From the NCBI RefSeq assembly GCF_002257645.1, contig NZ_NQMO01000002.1, forward strand, positions 496,001-560,000: a DNA stretch of 64,000 nucleotides, read 5' to 3'. Positions 27,386 through 35,755 of this stretch are shown here, in pieces. Source of the stretch: Paenibacillus sp. XY044 (GTDB lineage Bacteria > Bacillota > Bacilli > Paenibacillales > Paenibacillaceae). The first letter of the stretch is position 1. Every line of letters begins with the position of its first letter. The notes beneath the pieces are model-generated. The model did no database searches. It saw only the letters and a list, made by a program, of their open reading frames with translations, and had not been told where the DNA came from. Position numbers and translations under genes: made by a program.

Positions 27386-27640
27386 ATGAAGCCTGCCGGT
27401 GTTGTACGCAAGGTAGATCAGCTCGGAAGAATCGTCCTGCCGAAGTCGCTTAGAAAACGTTATCAGATGAACGAAGGAGATCCTGTTGAAATTTTGGTGC
27501 AGGGAGACCACATCATACTTGAGCGTTACCGTCCGAAATGCGTATTTTGCGGTTCGATGGATGAAGTGACGGAGTTCAAAGAGCGGTATATTTGCGGCCA
27601 GTGTCAATCCGATATGCTGCAATTGCAAAAACATGCATAA
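27386..27640 (+). CDS. AbrB/SpoVT-type transition-state regulator with zinc-ribbon-like tail
   Basis: 84 aa. The N-terminal swapped-hairpin DNA-binding domain (AGVVRKVDQLGRIVLPKSLR, then GDPVEILVQGDHIILERYRP) is like AbrB, Abh and SpoVT. The C-terminal 30 residues carry two Cys pairs, CVFC and CGQC, 18 residues apart, which suggests a zinc site not found in B. subtilis AbrB. GAGAGGTG lies upstream of ATG 27386. The leader has a dyad GAAAGTA/TACTTTC (27318-27345). It is probably a regulator of stationary-phase genes; targets are unknown. Confidence 0.85.
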   Translation: MKPAGVVRKVDQLGRIVLPKSLRKRYQMNEGDPVEILVQGDHIILERYRPKCVFCGSMDEVTEFKERYICGQCQSDMLQLQKHA

Positions 27641-27650
27641 CTTTCATTTG

Positions 27651-27680
27651 GGCATCACGAATCTTCGTGGTGTTTTTCTT
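27651..27680 (+). terminator. Terminator of AbrB-like gene
   Basis: The stem GCATCACGAA/TTCGTGGTG is followed by TTTTTCTTTT. Confidence 0.82.
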
Positions 27681-27717
27681 TTCCAAAACCTCGTCCTTGA
27701 CAGGCCAGCCTTCCATG

Positions 27718-27746
27718 AAAAAAAGGCTCCCTATACAGGAAGCCTT
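27718..27746 (-). terminator. Terminator of the 34-aa membrane peptide gene
   Basis: On the minus strand AAAGGCTTCC, a 5-nt loop, GGGAGCCTTT, then a T run. Confidence 0.75.
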
Positions 27747-27753
27747 TCCGGCC

Positions 27754-27858
27754 TTACAGTCCTTTAGTTTTATCATCGTTATACGCTGCGGTTAGGATGC
27801 CGACCAGGAACATTAGCAGCACCACCATACAAATCCAAAAAGTTAATGAGAACGACAT
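27754..27858 (-). CDS. 34-aa membrane peptide
   Basis: Read on the minus strand from ATG at 27858, with GGGAGGTGG 6 nt upstream. The peptide is one hydrophobic helix (FWICMVVLLMFLVGILTAAY, residues 7-26) and a short polar tail ending DDKTKGL. A terminator follows 8-10 bases after its stop. The strong ribosome site, single membrane segment and own terminator make it a likely real small membrane protein. I do not recognise a family and assign no function. Confidence 0.65.
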   Translation of the reverse strand: MSFSLTFWICMVVLLMFLVGILTAAYNDDKTKGL

Positions 27859-27975
27859 TAAAGGCCACCTCCCGCTGAACTACCATTGCTCAATAAGCCT
27901 ATTATACCCACACTTGCTGGAAAAATAAATGAATTCGTGATTTTGTTCATAATTTTTTTGGAGGTTAAGGATACC

Positions 27976-29043
27976 TTATTTATAAAAAAGAAAGTTGGTC
28001 GGCACCGGCCGCATGCTGCCGTCCGACGGGTGGTTGACTACCCTGCCGTTCAGCACCAGGGTCGAAGAGCCTCCGCCATCCAGATTAAAGGCGTCGATGA
28101 CGCCAAGATGGAACATTTTGCTCTGCATCTCCTGGAGGGTGGCTCCCGAACTGCCGTTTTCATTGCGCCCGTCTATGACGATGATCAGCAGCTGATCGTC
28201 TTTGTAGCTCCCGATCACGGTCCGCGGCGCGCGGTTGGGAGACTGCTTCCACTTGAGCGGGATCTCTACGGGCTGGCCGTTCTTCAAGAGCACCGGCACG
28301 AAGGTCGCCCCGAATTTGGGCTGCAGACGGTCCAGATCAGATTGATTCTGGAACTTGCCGCCGATGAGCTTGCCGGTTTTGCTCAGCCCGACGAAGAACA
28401 GGTCCTTGAAGCTGGACTCGAATCCCGTGAGATACTGGCCGTTCATTACAGTGGTGCTGAGCGGATATCGCTTGCCGCTGTTGTCGGCAAATCCGCCAGC
28501 ATTGATCCCGGCTACGGCGCCGTGCCGACTCACGGCCTGCAGCGTCGTTTCGGAGCTTCCCAGCTTGTCCTTGGCAAGGCTCATGCCCATAGCAGAGGGA
28601 TCCTTGAGCTTCACCTTCATGGCATATCCTTTATACACTCCAGGGTTAACCTTGTAGAGCTCGATCCGGATTCGGTCACTTTCGACGCGTTCAAAAGGAA
28701 CGCCGAGCTTGGACGTAATCCGCTTATTGTAGATGAGCTCGGGGCGTCCGGCTTGCGCCTGGGCCGTCGCTTCGATCGCATTCATCGCCGCGGTCGTCTG
28801 CTTGTACAGCTTGGACGTTTTGCTGATGGACGAAATGGTTACTTTCACCGTCTTGTCGGCCTTGTCCAGTTCTTTCATCAGCGAGTCGGTGTGCGGCTTG
28901 AGCGTTTCCGCCGGAACGTACTCCCCGGTATCAACCTGGATATGTAGGGGACTGAGGCTGAACAGCAAATAGATAAACAATCCAACGAACGGAGCGGTCA
29001 CGAGCAGAAAAAAACGGTTCATCTGTTTCATGCTTACGTTCAT
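27976..29043 (-). CDS. Exported phosphodiester glycosidase (NAGPA-like domain)
   Basis: 355 aa. One N-terminal membrane helix (FFLLVTAPFVGLFIYLLFSL) anchors or exports it, then a coiled linker of about 90 residues. The C-terminal 190 residues form a phosphodiester glycosidase/NAGPA domain (formerly DUF2233): VAGINAGGF, RTVIGSYKDDQLLIIVIDGR and FNLDGGGSSTLVLNG. Family members remove N-acetylglucosamine-1-phosphate-type caps or act on wall polymers; the substrate here is unknown. Its start overlaps the stop of the upstream coiled-coil gene by 4 nt (ATGA), so the two are cotranslated. ATGs at 29031 and 29022 are other possible starts. Confidence 0.85.
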   Translation of the reverse strand: MNVSMKQMNRFFLLVTAPFVGLFIYLLFSLSPLHIQVDTGEYVPAETLKPHTDSLMKELDKADKTVKVTISSISKTSKLYKQTTAAMNAIEATAQAQAGRPELIYNKRITSKLGVPFERVESDRIRIELYKVNPGVYKGYAMKVKLKDPSAMGMSLAKDKLGSSETTLQAVSRHGAVAGINAGGFADNSGKRYPLSTTVMNGQYLTGFESSFKDLFFVGLSKTGKLIGGKFQNQSDLDRLQPKFGATFVPVLLKNGQPVEIPLKWKQSPNRAPRTVIGSYKDDQLLIIVIDGRNENGSSGATLQEMQSKMFHLGVIDAFNLDGGGSSTLVLNGRVVNHPSDGSMRPVPTNFLFYK

Positions 29044-29489
29044 TTGAGCAGATCCATCTTTTTCTGCAGCGCGTCCAGCTGTTTCTTCACTGCGTTCAGT
29101 TGGGTATACAGCTTGTTGCTGTTGTCGGTTTTGCTCGTGGCGTTATCTTTGGTGAACGTCAGCAGTTCGTTAAAGGACTGTACCTTGCTCTCCAGCTCTT
29201 TTACTTGGCCGGACAGTTCGTTAAACTGGGCCTCGTAACTCTTTTTCAAATCGTTCATTTGGCTTTCCGTACTTGCCTGAAGCTGCTTTATCATTTCCTG
29301 TTTCACATGATTGCTATATAAATAGGCAGCGCCGATGCCCAATACAATCAGCAGTATCCATATCAGCAGCACGAACTTGACGGAGGGTTGCTTTTCCCTC
29401 TTGGGCGGGTTTCCGAATGGTGCGGAAGGCCCTGTCGAAGTTTGCAATCTCATCACCTCGGTTAATGTTGATTTTTTTCCAGTCCCCAT
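29040..29489 (-). CDS. Membrane-anchored coiled-coil protein
   Basis: 149 aa. A cytoplasmic N-terminal region of about 35 residues, one transmembrane helix (FVLLIWILLIVLGIGAAYLY), then an extracellular coiled coil of about 95 residues (SYEAQFNELSGQVKELESKV, QLNAVKKQLDALQKKMDLLK). Not a recognised family. Because it overlaps the glycosidase gene, the two probably act together at the cell surface. The start is uncertain: ATG 29489 has no strong ribosome site, and an ATG at 29453 lies immediately after GAGGTG. Confidence 0.7.
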   Translation of the reverse strand: MGTGKKSTLTEVMRLQTSTGPSAPFGNPPKREKQPSVKFVLLIWILLIVLGIGAAYLYSNHVKQEMIKQLQASTESQMNDLKKSYEAQFNELSGQVKELESKVQSFNELLTFTKDNATSKTDNSNKLYTQLNAVKKQLDALQKKMDLLK

Positions 29490-29744
29490 TCTATCATTAC
29501 CCTATTATTTTCGCAAAAATGAATACAAGTCATAAAAATACCTAAAAATAGATTGCACGAAATAAGAGGGGTGCGATACAATCTGTTTAGACTGATAGAT
29601 TTATATAATACATAACCGTTTAGCAAGCCTTGATATGAGAATAGAAACGTCTTAAAACAAGCGTTTAACGCGTTTGTGGGCGTGGGGAGAAACGCTGCTG
29701 TACTTTATATTCAATACGATCAGTACCGGGAGGTTACCATTGAA

Positions 29745-30401
29745 ATGACGAGAGTTTGGCGGGTTGTGATTATCGATAGCCACCCCACAAGTATGCTGGG
29801 CACCAAGTTAATACTGGAGGAACGGGAGAATTTAAAGGTAACGGGGATGGCCTCAACCTGGGACGAAGGATTGGTGCTGGTGATCGAGCATCAGCCGGAT
29901 CTGGTTCTGTTGGACTACCAGATGCCTGAAGGGACGGCGGAAGCACTGCTGGATAAACTGAAGAGCAGTTCTCCGGAGAGCCATATCCTCATCTTGACGG
30001 ATCATGACGGCTTGAAGCTGCTGCAACCGATCATTCATCACGGGGGAAGCGGAATTTTGTCGAAGCAGGCCTCGGCCTCCCAGCTCATGCTGATGATCGA
30101 CGGGCTGCGCGAAGGTTTTGCCGCCCTGCCGATTGAATGGCTGAAGCAGGGACTCTGGCAGGTGCAGGCGGCTCCTTCGACGGAAGGGGTGTTTGATCTA
30201 ACCGAGACGGAAATTTTCATTATGGAACGGATCGTGCAGGGGATTACCTACGATAAGATCGCAACGGAAATTACCGTCAGCCGAAGATCCATCGATAACT
30301 ATCTGCGCAAAATTTACGTCAAGCTGGGAGTGTCCACACGGGCCCAGGCGATTGAAAAATTTGCGCTGCATTCACGCCAGAAGCGAGCGGTGTACATTTG
30401 A
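29745..30401 (+). CDS. Orphan ComA-like LuxR-family response regulator
   Basis: 218 aa from ATG 29745 (GGGAGG 11 nt upstream). The receiver has the pattern VVIIDSHPTSMLGTKLILEE, the phosphorylated Asp in VLLDYQMPEG and Lys in ILSKQAS. The second acidic-pocket residue is Ser instead of Asp (IDSH). The LuxR helix-turn-helix is TYDKIATEITVSRRSIDNYL then IYVKLGVSTRAQAIEKF. The GTKLILE and RRSIDNYL segments resemble ComA. No histidine kinase is adjacent, so the phosphodonor is unknown. The 255-base leader region upstream includes an imperfect dyad around AAGCGTTTAACGCGTTT. Confidence 0.82.
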   Translation: MTRVWRVVIIDSHPTSMLGTKLILEERENLKVTGMASTWDEGLVLVIEHQPDLVLLDYQMPEGTAEALLDKLKSSSPESHILILTDHDGLKLLQPIIHHGGSGILSKQASASQLMLMIDGLREGFAALPIEWLKQGLWQVQAAPSTEGVFDLTETEIFIMERIVQGITYDKIATEITVSRRSIDNYLRKIYVKLGVSTRAQAIEKFALHSRQKRAVYI

Positions 30402-30499
30402 ATACGGCATAATTCCACGCGTCTGCGAATACATACTTTAGGGTTGTAAAATATATAGAGAAGACCGCACCCAATAAGTAATTAATGGGAGGAGAGACC

Positions 30500-31723
30500 A
30501 TGCAGTATTCCTTTGCAGCCCGTACGGAGGTCATGCTGTCATCACCGCTTCATCTCATCCGGTCCTTGGCGAATCGGGAGTCCTTTATTTCTTTTGCGGA
30601 GGAGCTTCCGGCTGAAGAGCTGTTTCCCGTTTCTTCCCTGGAGGCGGCAGCGGCAGCAGTGATTTCCAATAGTCCTACGGCACTTCAGTATGGGGAGCCG
30701 CAGGGCTTTTTGCCGTTGCGCGAATGGTTGTCGGAGGACTGGAAGCGCACCAAGCAAATCGATGTCGGTCCGCAGCAGATTCTGCTGACGACCGGCGTGC
30801 AGCAGGCGATGGATCTGCTGGCCCGCGTTTACGTGGAACCGGGGGATCGCGTGCTTGTGGAAAGTCCGGCTTCGCCGGGATACTTGCAGGTGTTCAAAAT
30901 GCAGGGGGCTGTTGTCATTCCGGTGGACAGCGACCAGGGCGGCCTGATTCCGGAGCATCTGCTGGAACAGATTGAACGGACGCAGCCGAAGCTGCTGGTA
31001 GCCTCACCGAATTTCTCCAATCCGACAGGGGTCCTTTGGGGCTTAGACCGGCGTAAGGAAGTGCTCGACCTGTGCAGAGAGCACAGCATATTAATTATAG
31101 AAGACAATTCTTACGGGGATCTTTATTTTGAAAAGCTATCCCAGCCGGAATTTACCAGCCAGTACCCCTCCCTGTTTGCACTGGACGGCTCGGGAAAGGG
31201 GCAGGGGGTACTCTATATCGGTTCGTTCAGCAAAACGATCGCCCCTGCTCTGCGTACGGGGTGGGCCGCCGGAAGCCGTCCGCTGATCGATATGCTTGCC
31301 GCTGCCAAGCAGCTGGCCGATTGGCAGTCCAGCACGCTGAACCAGCGCTTCCTGCACAACATGCTGGAATCGTCCGCCTTCGATATTCATGAGCATATCA
31401 AAATGCTGAACCGCGAATACGACACCCGCCTGAAGCTGATGAACGGGCTGCTGAAACGGCCGGCATGGCAGGATGCCAGCTACGTTATCCCTAAAGGGGG
31501 CATGTTTATCTGGCTTCAGCTGCCGGATGGGCTGGACAGCCTGGCCCTTTTGAAATGCGCCCTAGGCAAGGGCGCAGCCTTTCTTCCCGGCACGCTGTGC
31601 TACCCGGACGGACGGGGAAGCGGCTGGATACGGCTGAATTTCACCCATCCCGGCCGTGACGAGCTGCTGCTGGGAATGAGTCTGATCGGCGAAGCGATCG
31701 GCGAATTTACCGCGCGCAGCTAA
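30500..31723 (+). CDS. Aminotransferase class I, MocR-like catalytic domain
   Basis: 407 aa from ATG 30500 (GGAGGAG about 7 nt upstream). Fold-type I PLP enzyme: YGEPQGFLPLREWL, TTGVQQAMDLLARVY, SPNFSNPTGVLW, IEDNSYGDLYFE, the PLP lysine in GSFSKTIAPALRTGW and RLNFTHPGRDEL near the end. The sequence groups with the aminotransferase part of MocR/GntR regulators and with LysN-type 2-aminoadipate transaminases, but no winged helix is fused. The substrate cannot be told. Its stop overlaps the stop of the convergent DUF2161 gene by 4 nt. Confidence 0.88.
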   Translation: MQYSFAARTEVMLSSPLHLIRSLANRESFISFAEELPAEELFPVSSLEAAAAAVISNSPTALQYGEPQGFLPLREWLSEDWKRTKQIDVGPQQILLTTGVQQAMDLLARVYVEPGDRVLVESPASPGYLQVFKMQGAVVIPVDSDQGGLIPEHLLEQIERTQPKLLVASPNFSNPTGVLWGLDRRKEVLDLCREHSILIIEDNSYGDLYFEKLSQPEFTSQYPSLFALDGSGKGQGVLYIGSFSKTIAPALRTGWAAGSRPLIDMLAAAKQLADWQSSTLNQRFLHNMLESSAFDIHEHIKMLNREYDTRLKLMNGLLKRPAWQDASYVIPKGGMFIWLQLPDGLDSLALLKCALGKGAAFLPGTLCYPDGRGSGWIRLNFTHPGRDELLLGMSLIGEAIGEFTARS

Positions 31724-32496
31724 GTCTTTTTGCGGCGTGAGGCACGCGCCGGCCTGGCCGCTTCCGCGGCGGAAGGTGAGCTGGAGGCGCCCGTTTCCAG
31801 GATGGCGGCATGACGCTCCAGATCGGCGTTGCCTGCCGGCGTCAGGAGGTAGCGGCCGCGGGAGATCCGCTGGAACCAGCCGTAATAGTTGTTCTGCAGG
31901 ATGGCCGCCGCATTCGGCACGCCGCTCTTCTCCCGCAAGTGCGCGGGCGACACGCCGTCTTCCGGTGCGCCGGCGAGGGCGCTGGCCACACGAAGCGCTT
32001 TTTCCCGGTAGGCGGTCATCAGCTTGGCCCGGCTGGTGCCGCCGATGTTATAATCGCCGCTGCGTTCACGGAATTCATAGAGCAGCCGGGACTTCCGGAC
32101 CTTCAACTTGCGGGTTGGGACGTAAGGCGTTCCCGGCTCGCAGAGCACTTCCACCAGCGGCTTCTTGGTTTTATAGAAGGTGACGGTAAGCAGGCCGACA
32201 CCCAGCCGGCGGCATAAACCGGTGATGTCATCCCAGCGCTGGTTCACGGCACCCCGCTTGCTGCGGTTGCGTTCCACCGCTAAATATACTTGAGGGCTCA
32301 GCTTAAGGCGTTCAATTCCCTGCAGCAGCAGGGAAAGGTTGAACGTCTTTTTCATTTCCACGATCAGCGGCTCTTCTTCATCCGGATGCACGCCTACCAG
32401 ATCACAGTGGCGAACTTCGCCTTTGACCTCGTAGCCCTGCCGCTCAAAAAAGGCCTTCAATGGCTCGTAAAGTTCGGTTTCATGCTGGATGGACAT
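31720..32496 (-). CDS. DUF2161 protein, predicted PD-(D/E)XK phosphodiesterase
   Basis: 258 aa from ATG 32496 (AAGGAG 9 nt upstream; the frame is open further, to 32544). N-terminal nuclease-like core: ELYEPLKAFFERQGYEVKGE, then DLVGV and LIVEMKKTFNL, the Asp...ExK of the PD-(D/E)XK superfamily. The C-terminal part (GVSPAHLREKSGVPNAAAIL, YYGWFQRISRGRYLLT) looks like a winged helix, then an Ala/Ser/Arg tail. Expected to act on nucleic acid; the biological role is unknown. Monocistronic. Confidence 0.82.
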   Translation of the reverse strand: MSIQHETELYEPLKAFFERQGYEVKGEVRHCDLVGVHPDEEEPLIVEMKKTFNLSLLLQGIERLKLSPQVYLAVERNRSKRGAVNQRWDDITGLCRRLGVGLLTVTFYKTKKPLVEVLCEPGTPYVPTRKLKVRKSRLLYEFRERSGDYNIGGTSRAKLMTAYREKALRVASALAGAPEDGVSPAHLREKSGVPNAAAILQNNYYGWFQRISRGRYLLTPAGNADLERHAAILETGASSSPSAAEAARPARASRRKKT

Positions 32497-32785
32497 GTTC
32501 AGGCTCTCCTTCTGCGGGGATCCGCTTCTGAATTCTTTGTTCATTATATCATTTCATAAGGATAACCCGAATCGTAAGGGGCGGATGTACCACCCAAAAA
32601 GTCGAAGCGGCCTTGCTTTAATAGAAAAAGACAATCTGACATGGGCGAAAAAAGAGGTCAACTAATCCCACAATCCCGCATAGGTATGTAATACACTTTT
32701 TAAGAATCGATGGGAGCAGTTGACCCTTGACGCATTTTGTAGGAGTAGCTTGCGATTTCATAACCGAGTCATAGGAGGTACTTGC

Positions 32786-34681
32786 ATGGATATTTTCGAA
32801 CGCGTAGCGGCATATCGGGCAGAGAGCGATCAACTGGCATGGAATGGCACCTTTAAAGAATACATCGACCTTCTTCGTCAGGACCCATCACCGGCGATGA
32901 CGGCGCATGCCCGCGTCTATGACATGATCAAATCATACGGCGTGGAAGAGGTCAACGGCCATAAACGTTATAAATTTTTTGAGCAGGAAATTTTCGGGCT
33001 GGATCGTGCCATTGAAAAGCTGGTGGAGGAGTACTTTCACTCCTCGGCCCGCAGGCTCGACGTCCGCAAACGGATTTTGCTGCTGATGGGCCCAGTCAGC
33101 GGCGGGAAATCGACGATCGTTACCCTGCTGAAGCGGGGACTTGAGAAATTTTCCAGAACGCCGCAGGGCGCGGTATTTGCTATTGACGGCTGTCCAATGC
33201 ATGAGGAACCGCTGCATCTCATTCCCCTGGAACTGAGATCTGAGGTAGAAAAAGAACTGGGCGTCCGAATCGAAGGCAATCTATGCCCTTCCTGCCAGAT
33301 GCGCCTGAAGACCGAATACGACGGCGATATCGAGAAAATGCCCGTAACCCGGGTGCAGATCTCGGAAGATAGCCGTGTCGGTATCGGTACATTCAGCCCT
33401 TCGGATCCGAAGTCCCAGGACATCGCCGACCTGACCGGCAGCATCGACTTCTCCACGATTACGGAATACGGCTCGGAATCCGACCCTCGCGCCTACCGGT
33501 TCGATGGAGAGCTTAACAAGGCCAACCGCGGTCTGATGGAATTCCAGGAAATGCTCAAATGCGACGAAAAGTTTCTGTGGAACCTGCTCTCGCTTACGCA
33601 GGAAGGCAATTTCAAGGCCGGCAGATTCGCGCTCATTTCCGCTGACGAACTGATCGTTGCGCACACGAACGAATCCGAGTACAAAGCCTTTATCGGCAAC
33701 AAGAAAAATGAGGCGCTGCAGTCCCGGATGATCGTCATGCCGATTCCTTATAACCTGAAGGTATCGGATGAAGAGAAGATTTACGGCAAGCTCATTTCGC
33801 AAAGCGACATGAAGCATATCCATATTGCGCCGCATGCGCTGCGTTCCGCCGCGATCTTCTCTATATTGACCCGTCTCAAGGAGACGAAGAAACAGGGAAT
33901 GGACCTCGTCAAAAAGATGAGAATGTACGACGGCGAAGAGATCGAAGGCTATAAAGAAGCAGATTTGAAGGAAATGCAGTCCGAATATTTGGAAGAAGGC
34001 ATGTCTGGCGTCGATCCGCGGTATGTCATCAACCGGATTTCCAGTGCTTTGATTAAGCAGGACCTTCAATGCATTAACGCGCTGGATGTGCTGCGGGCCA
34101 TCAAAGACGGCCTTGACCAACACGCCTCCATTACGAAGGACGAACGGGAGCGTTATCTGAACTTCATTGCGGTGGCGCGGAAAGAATACGACGAGCTGGC
34201 GAAAAAAGAAGTGCAGAAGGCCTTTGTCTATTCTTTTGAGGAATCGGCCAAAACGCTGTTCGAGAATTATCTCGATAACATCGAGGCGTTTTGCAACTGG
34301 ACGAAAATCCGCGATCCGCTGACCGATGAAGAGATGAACCCGGACGAAAGGCTGATGCGTTCCATCGAGGAGCAGATCGGCGTTTCCGAAAATGCGAAGA
34401 AAGCATTCCGCGAAGAAATCCTTATCCGGATATCGTCTTATTCCCGCAAGGGCAAAAAGTTCGAATACCATAACCATGACCGTTTGCGCGAAGCGATCGA
34501 GAAGAAGCTCTTTACGGACCTCAAGGATATCGTAAAAATTACGACGTCGACCAAAACGCCGGATGCCGCCCAGCTTAAGCGGATTAACGAAGTGAGCAAA
34601 CGGCTGATCGACGAGCACGGCTATTGCCCGGTATGCGCGAACGAGCTGCTGCGCTACGTGGGAAGTTTGCTGAACCGGTAA
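32786..34681 (+). CDS. prkA: PrkA serine protein kinase / AAA+ protein
   Basis: 631 aa from ATG 32786 (AGGAGG about 9 nt upstream), identical in length to B. subtilis PrkA. N-terminal AAA+ domain with Walker A GPVSGGKST, then a C-terminal PrkA kinase-like domain with HGYCPVCANELLRYV at the end. Family knowledge: needed for efficient sporulation in Bacillus, and in enterobacteria (YeaG) encoded with YeaH and YcgB. Here the homologues of those partners, YhbH and SpoVR, lie at 58 and 45 kb and not beside it. A terminator follows. Confidence 0.95.
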   Translation: MDIFERVAAYRAESDQLAWNGTFKEYIDLLRQDPSPAMTAHARVYDMIKSYGVEEVNGHKRYKFFEQEIFGLDRAIEKLVEEYFHSSARRLDVRKRILLLMGPVSGGKSTIVTLLKRGLEKFSRTPQGAVFAIDGCPMHEEPLHLIPLELRSEVEKELGVRIEGNLCPSCQMRLKTEYDGDIEKMPVTRVQISEDSRVGIGTFSPSDPKSQDIADLTGSIDFSTITEYGSESDPRAYRFDGELNKANRGLMEFQEMLKCDEKFLWNLLSLTQEGNFKAGRFALISADELIVAHTNESEYKAFIGNKKNEALQSRMIVMPIPYNLKVSDEEKIYGKLISQSDMKHIHIAPHALRSAAIFSILTRLKETKKQGMDLVKKMRMYDGEEIEGYKEADLKEMQSEYLEEGMSGVDPRYVINRISSALIKQDLQCINALDVLRAIKDGLDQHASITKDERERYLNFIAVARKEYDELAKKEVQKAFVYSFEESAKTLFENYLDNIEAFCNWTKIRDPLTDEEMNPDERLMRSIEEQIGVSENAKKAFREEILIRISSYSRKGKKFEYHNHDRLREAIEKKLFTDLKDIVKITTSTKTPDAAQLKRINEVSKRLIDEHGYCPVCANELLRYVGSLLNR

Positions 34682-34712
34682 TCAGCCCGGTCCCATAGTT
34701 TATTCCAGAGGC

Positions 34713-34752
34713 AAAATGGCTCCTGATCATATTCGGGGGCCATTTTTTTCTT
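34713..34752 (+). terminator. Terminator of prkA
   Basis: The stem AAATGGCTCC/GGGGGCCATT with a 14-nt loop is followed by a long T run. Confidence 0.85.
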
Positions 34753-34767
34753 TTTCATTTCAGGGAC

Positions 34768-34798
34768 TTGAACCTCACGTAACGTTAGGAAGTATGAT
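34768..34798 (+). promoter_or_regulatory. MerR-type promoter of the hslO-merR operon
   Basis: TTGAAC (34768-34773), a 19-bp spacer and TATGAT (34793-34798). The long spacer is filled by a 17-bp dyad, CCTCACGTAACGTTAGG (34773-34789; CCTnACGTnACGTnAGG). Both features are the hallmark of promoters activated by MerR-family proteins, and a MerR-family gene is second in this operon. Confidence 0.75.
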
Positions 34799-34834
34799 GT
34801 GGGGATATAACCATCGCTGAAAGGAATGTAGAGA

Positions 34835-35710
34835 ATGAAGAGCAGCTGGATTGCAAAATCGATTGCGTTTGACGGAAAAGTGCGTATCATTTTTATGGAT
34901 AATACCCATTTGCTCCAAGAAATCTTTAATAGAAGAAACATGAGCCCGGTTATGATGGAGGCATTGGGCAGAACGGTATCGGCGGCAGGGCTGATTGCAG
35001 GCCTTTTAAAAGATCCGCAGCATATGAGTCTGAAGATCCGTACAAGCAGCGCCGGCTTAAACATATTTGCGGATGCGGATGCAACCGGTAACGTTCGGGG
35101 ATACCTGAGTGAAGAGTGGTCCCATTTGCCGACGGACCGCGTATCGCTTGGGGAGATTATTGGGAGCAGGGGTACCATGCACGTGGTGCAGGAAACAGGA
35201 ATGAACCGTATGTTCACTGGAATTACGGATATGCCTTACGCCAATATAACGGACGATATTTCTCATTATTATGGCCAAAGCGAACAAACACCGACGTGGG
35301 TCACCTTAAACATTTGCATCGATCATCAGAAGCAGCGGGTAACGTCATCCAGAGGAATGCTGGCGCAATTGCTTCCAGGCGGGTATCCGGGTCTTATGCA
35401 GCAAGTTAAGGAAACGGTGGGCAGGAGCGACTTTATGCTGGGCAGCCACCAACAATATGAGGCGCATCATGAGCTGCTTCCAAGCCTGCCGGGTGGAGGG
35501 GCGATTCTGGAAACTAAATCTCTGCAATGGTACTGTGAATGTTCAAAGGAAATGCTTTGCGGCCTGCTGCTGAGCCTCGAACGGGAAGAGCTGATCAATT
35601 TCGTCCTGCAGGCTGAGCCGGCTGAAGTGGTCTGCAACCACTGCGGGGAAACCTATGAATTTAGTCCGACCGAGATCCAGAACTTGTTGAACACTTCGCA
35701 AGGGAGATGA
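34835..35710 (+). CDS. hslO: Hsp33-family redox chaperone
   Basis: 291 aa; AAAGGA lies about 10 nt before ATG 34835. Cytoplasmic holdase of the Hsp33 family, activated when its zinc-binding Cys are oxidised. The N-terminal domain has FDGKVRIIFMDNTHLLQEIF and DADATGNVRGYL. The C-terminal redox switch is complete, with CEC (WYCECSKEML) and CNHC (VVCNHCGETYEF). Several N-terminal stretches differ from the housekeeping form, so this may be a paralogue. It is followed 45 nt later by a MerR/TipAS gene and preceded by a MerR-type promoter, so expression is probably ligand- or stress-induced. Confidence 0.9.
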   Translation: MKSSWIAKSIAFDGKVRIIFMDNTHLLQEIFNRRNMSPVMMEALGRTVSAAGLIAGLLKDPQHMSLKIRTSSAGLNIFADADATGNVRGYLSEEWSHLPTDRVSLGEIIGSRGTMHVVQETGMNRMFTGITDMPYANITDDISHYYGQSEQTPTWVTLNICIDHQKQRVTSSRGMLAQLLPGGYPGLMQQVKETVGRSDFMLGSHQQYEAHHELLPSLPGGGAILETKSLQWYCECSKEMLCGLLLSLEREELINFVLQAEPAEVVCNHCGETYEFSPTEIQNLLNTSQGR

Positions 35711-35755
35711 AAGGCCCATGAATCGCTTATCAAACGTACAGAAAGGATCAAAACC

